Source: Pseudomonas sp. K2I15
Lineage (GTDB): Bacteria; Pseudomonadota; Gammaproteobacteria; Pseudomonadales; Pseudomonadaceae
Assembly: GCF_002204795.1 (NCBI RefSeq)
Contig: NZ_NIXO01000046.1
Location: 1-50,821, forward strand
Direction of reading: 5' to 3'
DNA: 50,821 nucleotides
The notes beneath the pieces were generated by a model. The model ran no database searches and was not told where the DNA came from. It was given only the letters and a program-made list of their open reading frames with translations. Of the stretch, positions 17,306 to 26,310 are shown piece by piece. A program made the position numbers and the translations under genes. Positions within the stretch are counted from its first letter, which is position 1, and every line of letters begins with the position of its first letter.

Positions 17306-17410
17306 TGTGGGAGCGGGCTTGTGTGGGAGCGGGCTTGCTCGCGAAGGCGGTGGATCAGTCACCGAAATGATGGCTGACAAACCGCTTTCGCGAGCAAGCC
17401 CGCTCCCACA
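17306..17410. repeat. REPIN with a tandem partial REP head
   Basis: A forward REP (17321-17345) and a reverse REP (17387-17410) enclose a 41-base spacer and form a long hairpin, the REPIN arrangement. The first 15 bases of the REP (TGTGGGAGCGGGCTT) are also present immediately upstream at 17306-17320, a head duplication. It lies in the convergent gap between the YkgJ-like gene and pagL. Confidence 0.88.
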
Positions 17411-17435
17411 ATGGTTTTGCAGTGTTCTTAAAAAA

Positions 17436-17954
17436 CTAGAGTGGCATCGTGTAGTGCAGCGAATAGCTCTCGATACCGTCGTTATTGCTACTGATCCCGG
17501 CATTGGAGTAATGGGTGGCCCGAATGCCCACTTCACTCCCACCGACAAAGCGCAAGCCAAAGCCCAGTCGGTCTTCAAACTGGAACGCCTGGCCGATATT
17601 GTTGTCTTCAACCCGCGTGCGGGAGAACACCGCCACGCCGACCCCGGCCTCGATGTACGGTTTTACCTTTTCCCCGGCAAACTCATACACAAACACCGGC
17701 GAGAACGACAGGCTGCTGACACTGGCGCGCTTGTCACCGTCCCAGTAGGTGTAGGCGCCGCTCCAGTAACCGGTCAGGCGGCCAGTGTTGCTCTGCAACC
17801 AGCTTTTATCCCAATCCGACGTCAGCCCCAACCGATAGGTCATGGTCGAATCGCTGGTACTCCCCACTCCAAACTCCAGGCCTGCAGCCTGCGCCGAAAA
17901 AGAGTGCCCCAACATTGCGGCCGCAATCGCAGCCAAACAGAACAAGCGCTTCAT
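17436..17954 (-). CDS. pagL: PagL-like lipid A 3-O-deacylase
   Basis: PagL is an outer-membrane barrel that removes the 3-O acyl chain of lipid A. The 172-residue protein starts at the ATG at 17954 with AAGGA 8 bases upstream; an ATG at 17963 is too close to that site. A signal peptide ends near AQA-AG. The C-terminal HYSNAGISSNNDGIE segment has His, Ser at +2 and Glu at +14, the spacing of the P. aeruginosa catalytic triad (His126, Ser128, Glu140). Eight short beta strands are consistent with the fold. The gene lies between the phr region and murI as in P. aeruginosa. Confidence 0.9.
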   Translation of the reverse strand: MKRLFCLAAIAAAMLGHSFSAQAAGLEFGVGSTSDSTMTYRLGLTSDWDKSWLQSNTGRLTGYWSGAYTYWDGDKRASVSSLSFSPVFVYEFAGEKVKPYIEAGVGVAVFSRTRVEDNNIGQAFQFEDRLGFGLRFVGGSEVGIRATHYSNAGISSNNDGIESYSLHYTMPL

Positions 17955-18065
17955 AAGAAACATCCTTTCCGAACGAAGTTATATGATTTTGTACACACTA
18001 ACTTGCTATAGAAGCTGCTGCCTAGACGGAAGTTCAGCGAAAAACGGTGCTATTTCACGTTTTTT

Positions 18066-18860
18066 TCACACGCCAAAACTACGCACAACACCGGGAGATT
18101 TCCATAGGGTCGGTAGGATATTTCTGAAGTGTTCTGGATCGCCGCTGGTCCAGAACTGCGCAGGCTGCGGATTGCCGATGGCCAGCAGTTCGCGATCACT
18201 CAAAAGACGCTGCAATTGACGCGCTACCGCAGCGCCCGTGTCGATCAGGATGATCGTCGGCGGGAGCATCTCGGCGAGCAATGGCTTGAGGAACGGATAG
18301 TGAGTGCAGCCGAGGATGATGGTATCGCAACCGGCCGCCATCAGCGGTTCGACGTAGCCTTGCAACAATTGGCGCAGGGCCGGGCTGCTCAGGTCGCCGG
18401 TTTCGATCAGTTCCACCAGGCCCGGGCACGGTTGGGTAATCACCCGCACGTCGGTGGCGAAACGATCGAGCAAGGCGGCGAACTTGGCGCTTTGCAGGGT
18501 GCCCGTGGTCGCCAGCACGCCGACCACGCCACTGCGGGTCGCGGCGGCGGCAGGTTTAACCGCCGGTTCCATGCCTACCAGCGGCCAGTCGGGGTAGTCC
18601 TGGCGCAAGTCGGCGACCGCAGCAACGGTGGCCGTGTTGCAGGCAATCACAAAGGCTTTGGCGCCTTTCTCACGGAAAAACTCCGCCACCCGTCGCGAAC
18701 GATCAAGGATGAAGGCCGGGGTTTTCTCGCCGTAGGGAATGTGCCCGCCATCCGCCACGTACAGCAGCGACTCGTGGGGCAACAGCCGCTGAATTTCGTC
18801 CAGCACCGACAGGCCGCCGACACCGGAGTCGAACACACCAATTGGCGCGTTCTTAACCAT
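18066..18860 (-). CDS. murI: MurI, glutamate racemase
   Basis: MurI makes D-glutamate for peptidoglycan. The 264-residue protein shows IGVFDSGVGGLSVL at the N-terminus, the first catalytic Cys in VIACNTATVAA and the second in IILGCTHYPFL. Its start overlaps the moeB stop by 8 bases, making it the last gene of the hemA operon. Confidence 0.97.
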   Translation of the reverse strand: MVKNAPIGVFDSGVGGLSVLDEIQRLLPHESLLYVADGGHIPYGEKTPAFILDRSRRVAEFFREKGAKAFVIACNTATVAAVADLRQDYPDWPLVGMEPAVKPAAAATRSGVVGVLATTGTLQSAKFAALLDRFATDVRVITQPCPGLVELIETGDLSSPALRQLLQGYVEPLMAAGCDTIILGCTHYPFLKPLLAEMLPPTIILIDTGAAVARQLQRLLSDRELLAIGNPQPAQFWTSGDPEHFRNILPTLWKSPGVVRSFGV

Positions 18861-19605
18861 GTTGGCTACCGCAGACGCTGCAACCGGGGTCGCGCTTGAC
18901 TCGCAGCTCGCGAAAACGCGTGGTCAGGGCGTCGATCAACAACAGCCGCCCCACCAGTGGCTCGCCGAAACCGGCCAGCAACTTCAAGGCTTCCAGGGCT
19001 TGCAGGCTGCCGACCAAGCCCACCAGCGGGCCAATGACGCCGGCTTCGCTGCAGGTCAGTTCGGCTTCGCTGCCGTGCCCGTATAAACAGTGGTAGCACG
19101 GGCTTTCGGCGCGACGCGGGTCGAACACCGAGAGCTGGCCTTCCAGGCGAATCGCTGCACCGCTGACCAGAGGCTTGCCGGCGGCAACACAGGCGGCGTT
19201 TACCGCTTCGCGGGTGGAGAAGTTGTCGCTGCAATCGAGCACCACGTCGACCGCCGCCACGGCTGCCGCGAGGGAATCGGCGTCCAGTGCGCTGCGATGG
19301 GCGACCAACTGTATTTCAGGATTGATCGCGCTCAGGCGGCGAATCGCCGAGTCGACCTTGCTCACACCGACACTGTCGGTGTCATGGATGATCTGGCGTT
19401 GCAGGTTGGTCAGGTCGACGGTGTCGAAATCCGCCAAGTGCAGCTCACCCACACCCGCCGCCGCCAGGTACAACGCCACCGGCGAACCGAGGCCACCGAG
19501 CCCGACGATCAGCGCGCGGCTGTTTTTCAGGCGCAACTGGCCTTCGATGTCGACATGCTGCAACAGAATCTGTCGGCTATAGCGCAACAGCTCCTGATCA
19601 TTCAT
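18853..19605 (-). CDS. moeB: MoeB, molybdopterin-synthase adenylyltransferase
   Basis: MoeB adenylates the C-terminus of the MoaD sulfur carrier during molybdopterin synthesis. The 250-residue E1-like protein has the ATP motif IVGLGGLGSPVALYLAAAG near residue 33, the downstream DLTNLQRQI motif and a zinc site from CYHC and CSVC. Some ThiF proteins look alike, so thiamin function cannot be fully excluded. The ATG at 19605 overlaps the prmC stop (TGATG); a GTG one codon earlier is possible. Confidence 0.93.
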   Translation of the reverse strand: MNDQELLRYSRQILLQHVDIEGQLRLKNSRALIVGLGGLGSPVALYLAAAGVGELHLADFDTVDLTNLQRQIIHDTDSVGVSKVDSAIRRLSAINPEIQLVAHRSALDADSLAAAVAAVDVVLDCSDNFSTREAVNAACVAAGKPLVSGAAIRLEGQLSVFDPRRAESPCYHCLYGHGSEAELTCSEAGVIGPLVGLVGSLQALEALKLLAGFGEPLVGRLLLIDALTTRFRELRVKRDPGCSVCGSQHG

Positions 19606-20432
19606 CACGGCCGGCGCCCCAGGGTGATGCGTTCGTGGCCGCCGAGGTCGACGCGGCTGTGGACGTCTTCGAAGCCTTCGCCCAGCAGCAGGTCGCGTAC
19701 GGCAGGCGCCTGGTCGTAACCGTGTTCCAGCAACAGCCAGCCCGCAGCGTCGAGGTGCGCAGGCGCCTGGACGATGATCAGCCGCAGGTCGTCCAGGCCG
19801 TCATGCCCGGCCACCAGCGCACTGGCCGGCTCAAAGCGCACATCACCGGCCACCAGATGGGGGTCGGTGTCGGCTATATAAGGCGGGTTGCTGATGATCA
19901 GATTGTAGGTGTGGCCTTCAAGGGCGCTGAACCAATGGCTGTTCAGCACCGTGGCGTTGTTCAGGTGCAGGCGCTGGCGGTTGCGCTCGGCCAGGGCCAC
20001 GGCTTCCAGCACGCGGTCGACGGCAGTGACTTGCCAGGCCGGGCGTTCGCTGGCCAGGGCCAGGGCAATCGCACCGCTGCCGGTGCCCAGGTCGAGGACC
20101 TTGGCCGGTGTAGCAGGCAGCAATTCCAAAGCGGCTTCCACCAGCATCTCGGTTTCCGGGCGCGGGATCAGCGTGTGCGGTGCCACTTCCAGGTCGAGCT
20201 TCCAGAAGCCTTGCTGGCCGAGGATGTAGGCCACTGGCTCGCCGGTGCGGCGGCGTTGCAGGTACCCGCCAAAGGTCAGTGCGTCTTCGCTGCTGACGAT
20301 TTTTTCTGGCCAGGTGTGCAGGTAACTGCGGGACTTGCCCAAGGCAGCCGCCAGTAACAATTCCACGTCCAGACGCGCAGTGGGCGAGTCCGGCAGGTCG
20401 GCGGCGCGTAACAGGCTGGCAATAATGGTCAT
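19605..20432 (-). CDS. prmC: PrmC, release factor glutamine methyltransferase
   Basis: PrmC methylates the Gln of the GGQ motif in RF1 and RF2. The 275-residue protein has the SAM motif VLDLGTGSGAIALALA near residue 115 and the catalytic ISNPPYIAD near residue 183. It directly follows prfA, its substrate gene, with no intervening base. Confidence 0.97.
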   Translation of the reverse strand: MTIIASLLRAADLPDSPTARLDVELLLAAALGKSRSYLHTWPEKIVSSEDALTFGGYLQRRRTGEPVAYILGQQGFWKLDLEVAPHTLIPRPETEMLVEAALELLPATPAKVLDLGTGSGAIALALASERPAWQVTAVDRVLEAVALAERNRQRLHLNNATVLNSHWFSALEGHTYNLIISNPPYIADTDPHLVAGDVRFEPASALVAGHDGLDDLRLIIVQAPAHLDAAGWLLLEHGYDQAPAVRDLLLGEGFEDVHSRVDLGGHERITLGRRP

Positions 20433-21515
20433 TTATTCACCTATCGCCGCAAGCTGGTCGGCCTGGTATTCGGCCAACAATGGCTCGATGACCGCATCAA
20501 CGCCACCGGCAAGGATTTCATCCAGGGAGTACAGCGTCAGGTTGACGCGGTGGTCGGTGACCCGGCCCTGGGCAAAGTTGTAGGTACGGATACGCTCGGA
20601 CCGGTCGCCCGAACCCACCAGCAATTTACGTTCGCTGGCAATCGCGTTGGCGGCGGCGCTGGTTTGCTGGTCGTTAAGCTTGGCCGACAGCCAGGACATG
20701 GCCCGCGCACGGTTCTTGTGCTGGGAACGCTCTTCCTGACACTCCACCACGATGCCCGAAGGCAAGTGAGTGATACGAATCGCGGAGTCGGTCTTGTTGA
20801 CGTGCTGACCACCGGCGCCCGATGAACGGTAGGTATCGACCCGCAGGTCCGACGGGTTGATCTCGATCGCTTCCTGCTCGTCCGGCTCGGGCAACACGGC
20901 CACGGTGCAGGCGGAGGTGTGGATACGGCCCTGGGATTCAGTCGCCGGAACCCGCTGTACGCGATGCACGCCAGACTCGAACTTGAGCTTGCCGTAGACA
21001 TTCTCGCCTTCAACCCGGGCAATGACTTCTTTATAGCCGCCGTGCTCACCGATGTTCTCGGACAGGATCTCCACACGCCAACCGCGACGCTCGGCATACC
21101 GTGAATACATGCGGAACAGGTCGCCGGAGAAAATCGCCGCCTCGTCACCGCCGGTGCCGGCGCGGATTTCAAGGAACACGTTGCGCCCGTCGTTGGGGTC
21201 CTTGGGCAGCAGCATGCGTTGCAGGTCGCCTTCCAGTTCGATCAGCTTGTCCTTGGCTTCACGCACTTCTTCGACGGCCATTTCGCGCATGTCCGGGTCA
21301 CTGTCCTTGAGCAGCGCCTGGGCGCCTTCGAGGTCAGCCTGAACCTTGAGCAACTGTATATAGGTGCTCACAATCGGCTCAACTTCCGCGTATTCCTTGG
21401 AATAGGTGCGGAACTTGGTTTGATCGGAGATGACCTCGCCATCGCCGAGCAAGGCGGTCAGTTCTTCGAAACGGTCCTGAAGGACGTCCAGTTTATTGAG
21501 CAGTGACGCTTTCAT
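20433..21515 (-). CDS. prfA: PrfA, peptide chain release factor 1
   Basis: RF1 ends translation at UAA and UAG. The 360-residue length is exact for the family. The PAT stop-codon recognition tripeptide in RVPATESQGR (about residue 188) identifies RF1 over RF2, and the GGQ peptidyl-tRNA hydrolysis motif lies in SSGAGGQHVNKTDSA (about 230). ATGA overlap with hemA upstream. Confidence 0.98.
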   Translation of the reverse strand: MKASLLNKLDVLQDRFEELTALLGDGEVISDQTKFRTYSKEYAEVEPIVSTYIQLLKVQADLEGAQALLKDSDPDMREMAVEEVREAKDKLIELEGDLQRMLLPKDPNDGRNVFLEIRAGTGGDEAAIFSGDLFRMYSRYAERRGWRVEILSENIGEHGGYKEVIARVEGENVYGKLKFESGVHRVQRVPATESQGRIHTSACTVAVLPEPDEQEAIEINPSDLRVDTYRSSGAGGQHVNKTDSAIRITHLPSGIVVECQEERSQHKNRARAMSWLSAKLNDQQTSAAANAIASERKLLVGSGDRSERIRTYNFAQGRVTDHRVNLTLYSLDEILAGGVDAVIEPLLAEYQADQLAAIGE

Positions 21516-22801
21516 TGCGGTTTTTTATCCGAAGAGCTTTCTGTCGCGCCCTCACCGAGGGCAAAGAGTTCCTGGGCCATGGCCAGCGCATCAAGGCGGC
21601 CTTCGGCGGTAAGCTTTTTCAACTGGACACTGGGGGCGTGCAGCAATTTGTTGGTCAGGCCGCGCGCCAGTTGCATCAGCACTTCTTCAGCGCTGCTGCC
21701 GTTGGCGAGCATACGCTGGGCCTTGATCAATTCCTCGTCCCGCAGGCGTTCGCCTTGCTGACGATAAGCCTTGAGCACGTCCACCGCCGCCAGTTCACGC
21801 AGGCGCACCATGAAATCGTCGGCACCGGTGCTGACCATTTCCTCGGCGGCCTGGGCTGCGCCCTGGCGGCTCTTGAGGTTTTCGGCGACCACTTCGTGCA
21901 GGTCGTCGACACTGTAGAGGTAAACGTCGTCCAATTCGCCGACTTCAGGCTCGATATCCCGGGGAACGGCGATATCTACCATGAATATCGGCTTGTGCTT
22001 GCGCAGTTTCAGGGCGCTTTCCACCGCGCCCTTGCCCAGGATCGGCAACTGGCTGGCGGTGGAACTGATAACGATATCGCTGCGTACCAGTTCGGCCGGG
22101 ATGTCGGAGAGCAACACCGCATGGGCACCGAACTGCTCGGCAAGAATGCTCGCTCGCTCCAGGGTACGGTTGGCGACCACGATACGCTTCACGCCCAGCT
22201 CATGCAGATGGCGGGCGACCAGGGTGATGGTCTCGCCGGCGCCGATCAGCAAGGCCTGGCTGCGTTGCAAGTCACTGAAAATCTGTTTGGCCAGGCTGAC
22301 GGCGGCAAACGCCACGGACACCGGGTTTTCACCGATGGCGGTGTCGGTGCGCACCTGCTTGGCGGAGTTGAAGGTGGCCTGGAACAAGCGCCCCAGCAAT
22401 GGGCCGATGGTACCGGCCTCGCGGGCCACGGCGTAGGCCGACTTCATCTGGCCGAGAATCTGCGGCTCGCCCAACACCAGCGAGTCGAGCCCGGAAGCGA
22501 CGCGCATCATGTGACGAACTGCCGCATCCTCTTCGTGCACATAGGCGCTTTGGCGCAGCTCATCGAGGCTCAAATGGTGGTAATCGGCCAGCCAGCGCAG
22601 CACCACATCCGCTGAAAGATGTTCCTGCTCTATATAGAGCTCGCTGCGATTGCAGGTCGAAAGGATCGCAGCTTCGCGGCTGTCGGTGAGCCGGCAGAGC
22701 TGCTGCAAGGCCTCAACCAACTGCTCGGGAGTAAAAGCCACGCGCTCGCGGACGTCTACAGAAGCAGTCTTGTGGTTAATACCGAGTGCAAGGAAGGCCA
22801 T
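21512..22801 (-). CDS. hemA: HemA, glutamyl-tRNA reductase
   Basis: HemA reduces glutamyl-tRNA(Glu) to glutamate-1-semialdehyde, the committed step of tetrapyrrole synthesis. The 429-residue protein has catalytic Cys in AAILSTCNRSELY near residue 50, a Rossmann domain with LIGAGETITLVARHL near residue 189 and a C-terminal dimerisation helix. It is the first gene of the operon reading toward murI. Two ATTGTCCTA direct repeats lie upstream at 22834 and 22875. Confidence 0.97.
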   Translation of the reverse strand: MAFLALGINHKTASVDVRERVAFTPEQLVEALQQLCRLTDSREAAILSTCNRSELYIEQEHLSADVVLRWLADYHHLSLDELRQSAYVHEEDAAVRHMMRVASGLDSLVLGEPQILGQMKSAYAVAREAGTIGPLLGRLFQATFNSAKQVRTDTAIGENPVSVAFAAVSLAKQIFSDLQRSQALLIGAGETITLVARHLHELGVKRIVVANRTLERASILAEQFGAHAVLLSDIPAELVRSDIVISSTASQLPILGKGAVESALKLRKHKPIFMVDIAVPRDIEPEVGELDDVYLYSVDDLHEVVAENLKSRQGAAQAAEEMVSTGADDFMVRLRELAAVDVLKAYRQQGERLRDEELIKAQRMLANGSSAEEVLMQLARGLTNKLLHAPSVQLKKLTAEGRLDALAMAQELFALGEGATESSSDKKPQ

Positions 22802-22906
22802 TCAATATCGCTGATGATGTCGGGAAGCCGACAATTGTCCTACTTCGAATGATTCAGAACAACCACCGTAGGCTATTGTCCTAATGCCTTGTGTCTATAA
22901 AGGCAT

Positions 22907-23010
22907 CCTGCAGGAGCGAGCTTGCTCGCGAAAAACCCTCAGACAACGCGTCAATCCAGAATGAACGCGTTATCGTTGGCGATCTTCGCGAGCAAGCTCG
23001 CTCCTACAGG
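22907..23010. repeat. REPIN between hemA and the TPR gene
   Basis: CCTGCAGGAGCGAGCTTGCT plus CGCGAA (22907-22932) and its reverse copy (22985-23010) flank a spacer in which AACGCGT also recurs inverted. The core uses the GAGCGAGCTTGCTCGC variant, unlike the GAGCGGGCTTGCTCGC variant elsewhere in the window. It occupies most of the divergent intergenic region 22802-23104, which otherwise must hold both promoters. Confidence 0.88.
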
Positions 23011-23104
23011 GAAAGCAATAAGCGTATTACGGGCGCCCCGGTTATGTTTGGCCGAAGGCTTGTGTCATGATGATCCGACCGCAGGTTAGTCGTCCTCTTC
23101 CTAT

Positions 23105-24829
23105 ATGAATAGATCTTCCGCGTTGCTCCTTGCTTTTGTCTTCCTCAGCGGCTGCCAGGCCATGGCACCCGTGTCGCCGGACGGTACGCCGCCGGTAGAA
23201 GACAGCACCCCCGCCCCTGAAAAGCCCAAGGTTTATTCCTCGTTCAGTGAAGAGACGGTCTTCAGTCTGCTGAGCGCGGAGCTGGCCGGCCAGCGCAATC
23301 GTTTCGACATTGCCCTGGATAACTACGTGACCCAGGCCATCAATACTCAGGATCCGGGGATTTCGGAGCGTGCGTTTCGCATCGCCGAGTACCTGGGCGC
23401 CGATCAGGCCGCCCTGGACACCTCGCTGATCTGGGCGAAAAACGCCCCGGACGATCTCGAAGCGCAACGGGCAGCGGCCATTCAACTGGCCCGCGCCGGG
23501 CGCTATGACGACTCCATGGTGTATATGGAGAAAGTCCTGCAGGGCAAGGGTGACACGCATTTCGACTTCCTCGCCCTGTCGGCTGCCGACACCGATCAGG
23601 ACACCCGCAACGGCCTGATGAAGAGTTTCGACCGCCTGCTGCAAAAACACCCGAACAACAGCCAGCTGATTTTCGGCAAGGCGCTGTTGCTGCAACAGGA
23701 TGATGAGCCCGAGGCCGCGCTGAAGCTGCTGGAGCAACACCCGCCGGAAGACGGCGAAATAGCGCCGATCCTGCTGCGTGCCCGCCTGCTGCAAAACCTC
23801 AACCGCGGCAAGGAAGCGATCCCGCTGCTGGAAAAAAGCATCAAGAAGTACCCAGGCGACAAGCGCCTGCTGCTGACCTATGCGCGCACGCTGGTTGAAC
23901 AGGACCGCATGGAAGACGCCAAGGTGCAGTTCGCCAACCTCGTCCAGCAATACCCGGACGACGACGAATTGCGTTACTCCCTGGCGCTGGTATGCCTGGA
24001 AGCCAAGGCGTGGGATGAGGCCAAGGGTTACCTGGAAGACCTGATCGCCCGCGAGAGCCACGTCGACTCCGCGCACCTGAACCTGGGCCGCATCGCTGAA
24101 GAGCGCAACGACCCGCAGGCCGCGCTGCTTGAGTATGCTCAGGTCGGTCCTGGCAATGATTACCTGCCGGCGCAGCTGCGCCAGGCCGATATCCTGATGA
24201 ACAACGGCCGCACCGACGAGGCAGAAAAACGCCTGGCTGCCGCACGGGATGCCGAACCGGACTATGCGATTCAGCTGTACCTGATCCAGGCCGAGACCTT
24301 GTCGGCCAACAAGCAGGGCGATCGCGCCTGGAAAATCCTGCAGCAAGCCTTGCTGCAATACCCGGACGACCTGAACCTGCTGTACACCCGCGCCATGCAG
24401 GCAGAAAAACGCAATGATCTGGCGCAGATGGAAAAAGACCTGCGCCTGATCATCAAGCGCGACCCGGACAACGCCATGGCACTGAACGCCCTGGGTTACA
24501 CCTTGTCCGACCGTACAACGCGTTACGCCGAAGCCAAGGAGCTGATTGAAAAGGCTCACCAGTTGAACCCGGAAGACCCGGCCGTACTCGACAGCCTCGG
24601 CTGGGTGAATTACCGCCTGGGCAACCTGGATGAAGCTGAACGCTTGCTGCGCCAGGCGCTGGAGCGCTTCCCCGACCAGGAAGTGGCCGCGCACCTGGGC
24701 GAAGTGCTCTGGGCCAATGGCAAACAGCGCGAAGCGCGACAAATCTGGGAGAAGTTCCTCAAGGAACAGCCCGAAAGCCCAATCCTGCGCAGCACCATCA
24801 AGCGCCTGACCGGATCCGAGACCCTTTAA
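23105..24829 (+). CDS. TPR-repeat lipoprotein
   Basis: A 574-residue protein with a lipoprotein signal (FVFLSGC, Cys at about residue 17), an acidic Pro-rich linker, then tetratricopeptide repeats across the rest; PDDLNLLYTRA, PDNAMALNALGYTLSD and PEDPAVLDSLGWVNYRLG are clear TPR helices. It should be a periplasmic scaffold anchored to the inner or outer membrane. It is followed after 4 bases by lolB, an order shared by P. aeruginosa, so a part in outer-membrane assembly is plausible but unproven. No strong ribosome-binding site is visible before the ATG. Confidence 0.92.
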   Translation: MNRSSALLLAFVFLSGCQAMAPVSPDGTPPVEDSTPAPEKPKVYSSFSEETVFSLLSAELAGQRNRFDIALDNYVTQAINTQDPGISERAFRIAEYLGADQAALDTSLIWAKNAPDDLEAQRAAAIQLARAGRYDDSMVYMEKVLQGKGDTHFDFLALSAADTDQDTRNGLMKSFDRLLQKHPNNSQLIFGKALLLQQDDEPEAALKLLEQHPPEDGEIAPILLRARLLQNLNRGKEAIPLLEKSIKKYPGDKRLLLTYARTLVEQDRMEDAKVQFANLVQQYPDDDELRYSLALVCLEAKAWDEAKGYLEDLIARESHVDSAHLNLGRIAEERNDPQAALLEYAQVGPGNDYLPAQLRQADILMNNGRTDEAEKRLAAARDAEPDYAIQLYLIQAETLSANKQGDRAWKILQQALLQYPDDLNLLYTRAMQAEKRNDLAQMEKDLRLIIKRDPDNAMALNALGYTLSDRTTRYAEAKELIEKAHQLNPEDPAVLDSLGWVNYRLGNLDEAERLLRQALERFPDQEVAAHLGEVLWANGKQREARQIWEKFLKEQPESPILRSTIKRLTGSETL

Positions 24830-24833
24830 TTTT

Positions 24834-25451
24834 ATGTTTTTGCGCCACGTCATCGTTTTCAGTTTTATCGCCCTGCTCGCCGGCTGTTCGGGCCTTGGTA
24901 CCCGTGAATCTGTCGAAGGCCCGGGCAACCCGGCGCAATGGCAGCAGCACAAGGACCAACTGAGCAGCCTTGATGGCTGGCAGATCGAGGGCAAGGTCGG
25001 CATTCGTGCGCCGAAAGATTCGGGCAGCGGGACCTTGTTCTGGCTGCAACGCCAGGACTATTACGATATTCGCCTGTCTGGCCCGCTGGGCCGCGGGGCG
25101 GCACGCCTGACCGGGCGACCGGGGCAAGTAAGCCTGGAAGTGGCCAATCAGGGTCGCTTTGAGGCGCCGACGCCGGAAGCCCTGCTGGAAGAACAGATGG
25201 GCTGGAAGCTTCCCGTATCGCACCTCGTATGGTGGGTGCGCGGCCTTCCCGCACCCGACAGCAAGAGCCGCCTGAGCCTCAATGGCGACAGCCGCCTGGC
25301 ATCGCTGGAGCAGGATGGCTGGCAGGTCGAGTACCTGAGTTATGTGCAACAGAACGGTTACTGGCTGCCCGAGCGCATCAAACTGCACGGCACCGACCTT
25401 GACGTCACGCTGGTGATCAAGGACTGGCAACCGCGCAAGCTGGGGCAGTGA
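24834..25451 (+). CDS. lolB: LolB, outer-membrane lipoprotein receptor
   Basis: LolB accepts lipoproteins from LolA and inserts them in the outer membrane. The 205-residue protein has a lipobox LLAGC (Cys at residue 18), the expected length, and LDGWQIEGKVGIRAP plus SGPLGRGAARLTG segments typical of the open beta-barrel fold. It sits between the TPR gene and ispE; the ispE start follows after 1 base. Confidence 0.96.
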   Translation: MFLRHVIVFSFIALLAGCSGLGTRESVEGPGNPAQWQQHKDQLSSLDGWQIEGKVGIRAPKDSGSGTLFWLQRQDYYDIRLSGPLGRGAARLTGRPGQVSLEVANQGRFEAPTPEALLEEQMGWKLPVSHLVWWVRGLPAPDSKSRLSLNGDSRLASLEQDGWQVEYLSYVQQNGYWLPERIKLHGTDLDVTLVIKDWQPRKLGQ

Positions 25452-25452
25452 G

Positions 25453-26304
25453 ATGAACGAACAACGTCTGACCCTGCCCTCCCCGGCCAAACTCAATTTG
25501 ATGCTGCACATTCTCGGTCGCCGTGACGACGGCTATCACGAGTTGCAGACTATTTTTCAGTTTCTCGACTACGGCGATGAGCTGACTTTCGCCGTTCGCG
25601 ATGACGGCGTGATCCAACTGCACACCGAATTCGAAGGCGTGCCTCACGACAGCAACCTGATTGTGAAGGCCGCGAAAAAACTTCAGGAACAATCCGGTTG
25701 CCCATTGGGCATCGACATCTGGATCGAAAAAATCCTGCCCATGGGTGGCGGCATCGGCGGCGGCAGCTCAAATGCCGCGACGACTTTGCTCGGCCTGAAT
25801 CACTTGTGGCAGCTGGGTTGGGACCACGATCGCCTGGCGGCGCTGGGCCTGACGCTCGGCGCAGACGTCCCGGTTTTCGTGCGTGGGCACGCCGCTTTTG
25901 CCGAAGGCGTGGGGGAGAAACTCACCCCTGTAGACCCCGAAGAGCCGTGGTATGTCGTGCTTGTTCCGCAAGTATCTGTAAGTACAGCAGAAATTTTTTC
26001 AGATCCACTGTTGACACGTAACTCTCCTCCCATTAAAGTGCGCCCCGTTCCCAAGGGAAACAGTCGAAATGACTGCTTACCGGTTGTAGCAAGGCGTTAT
26101 CCAGATGTACGTAACGCTTTGAATTTGTTAGGTAATTTTACCGAAGCAAAATTAACCGGAACTGGAAGTTGTGTGTTTGGGGGCTTCCCAAGCAAAGCTG
26201 AAGCTGATAAAGTCTCGGCCCTTCTTACAGAGACCCTTACAGGGTTTGTAGCAAAGGGAAGCAACGTTTCGATGTTGCATCGCAAGCTGCAAAGTCTGCT
26301 CTAA
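25453..26304 (+). CDS. ispE: IspE, 4-diphosphocytidyl-2-C-methylerythritol kinase
   Basis: IspE phosphorylates CDP-ME in the MEP isoprenoid pathway. The 283-residue GHMP kinase has LPSPAKLNLMLHILGRRDDGYHE at the start, read here as separate short motifs (PAKLNL, RRDDGYHEL), the ATP loop PMGGGIGGGSSNAATTL near residue 97 and a C-terminal LTGTGSCVFG. From about 25975 to the stop the codon use changes: TTA, GTA, ACA and AGT codons become frequent and GC falls well below the first two thirds. The protein stays in frame and conserved, so the shift is compositional and not a defect. Confidence 0.97.
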   Translation: MNEQRLTLPSPAKLNLMLHILGRRDDGYHELQTIFQFLDYGDELTFAVRDDGVIQLHTEFEGVPHDSNLIVKAAKKLQEQSGCPLGIDIWIEKILPMGGGIGGGSSNAATTLLGLNHLWQLGWDHDRLAALGLTLGADVPVFVRGHAAFAEGVGEKLTPVDPEEPWYVVLVPQVSVSTAEIFSDPLLTRNSPPIKVRPVPKGNSRNDCLPVVARRYPDVRNALNLLGNFTEAKLTGTGSCVFGGFPSKAEADKVSALLTETLTGFVAKGSNVSMLHRKLQSLL

Positions 26305-26310
26305 AGGAAC

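Noticed and set aside
17990..17995. Single TGTACA upstream of pagL as a LitR box
   Set aside because: No partner hexamer is found 12 bases away on either side.
23042..25003. A 653-residue open frame on the minus strand
   Set aside because: It lies opposite the TPR lipoprotein and lolB genes, has a Gln/Val/Leu-rich composition typical of antisense reading of GC-rich genes, and no ribosome-binding site.
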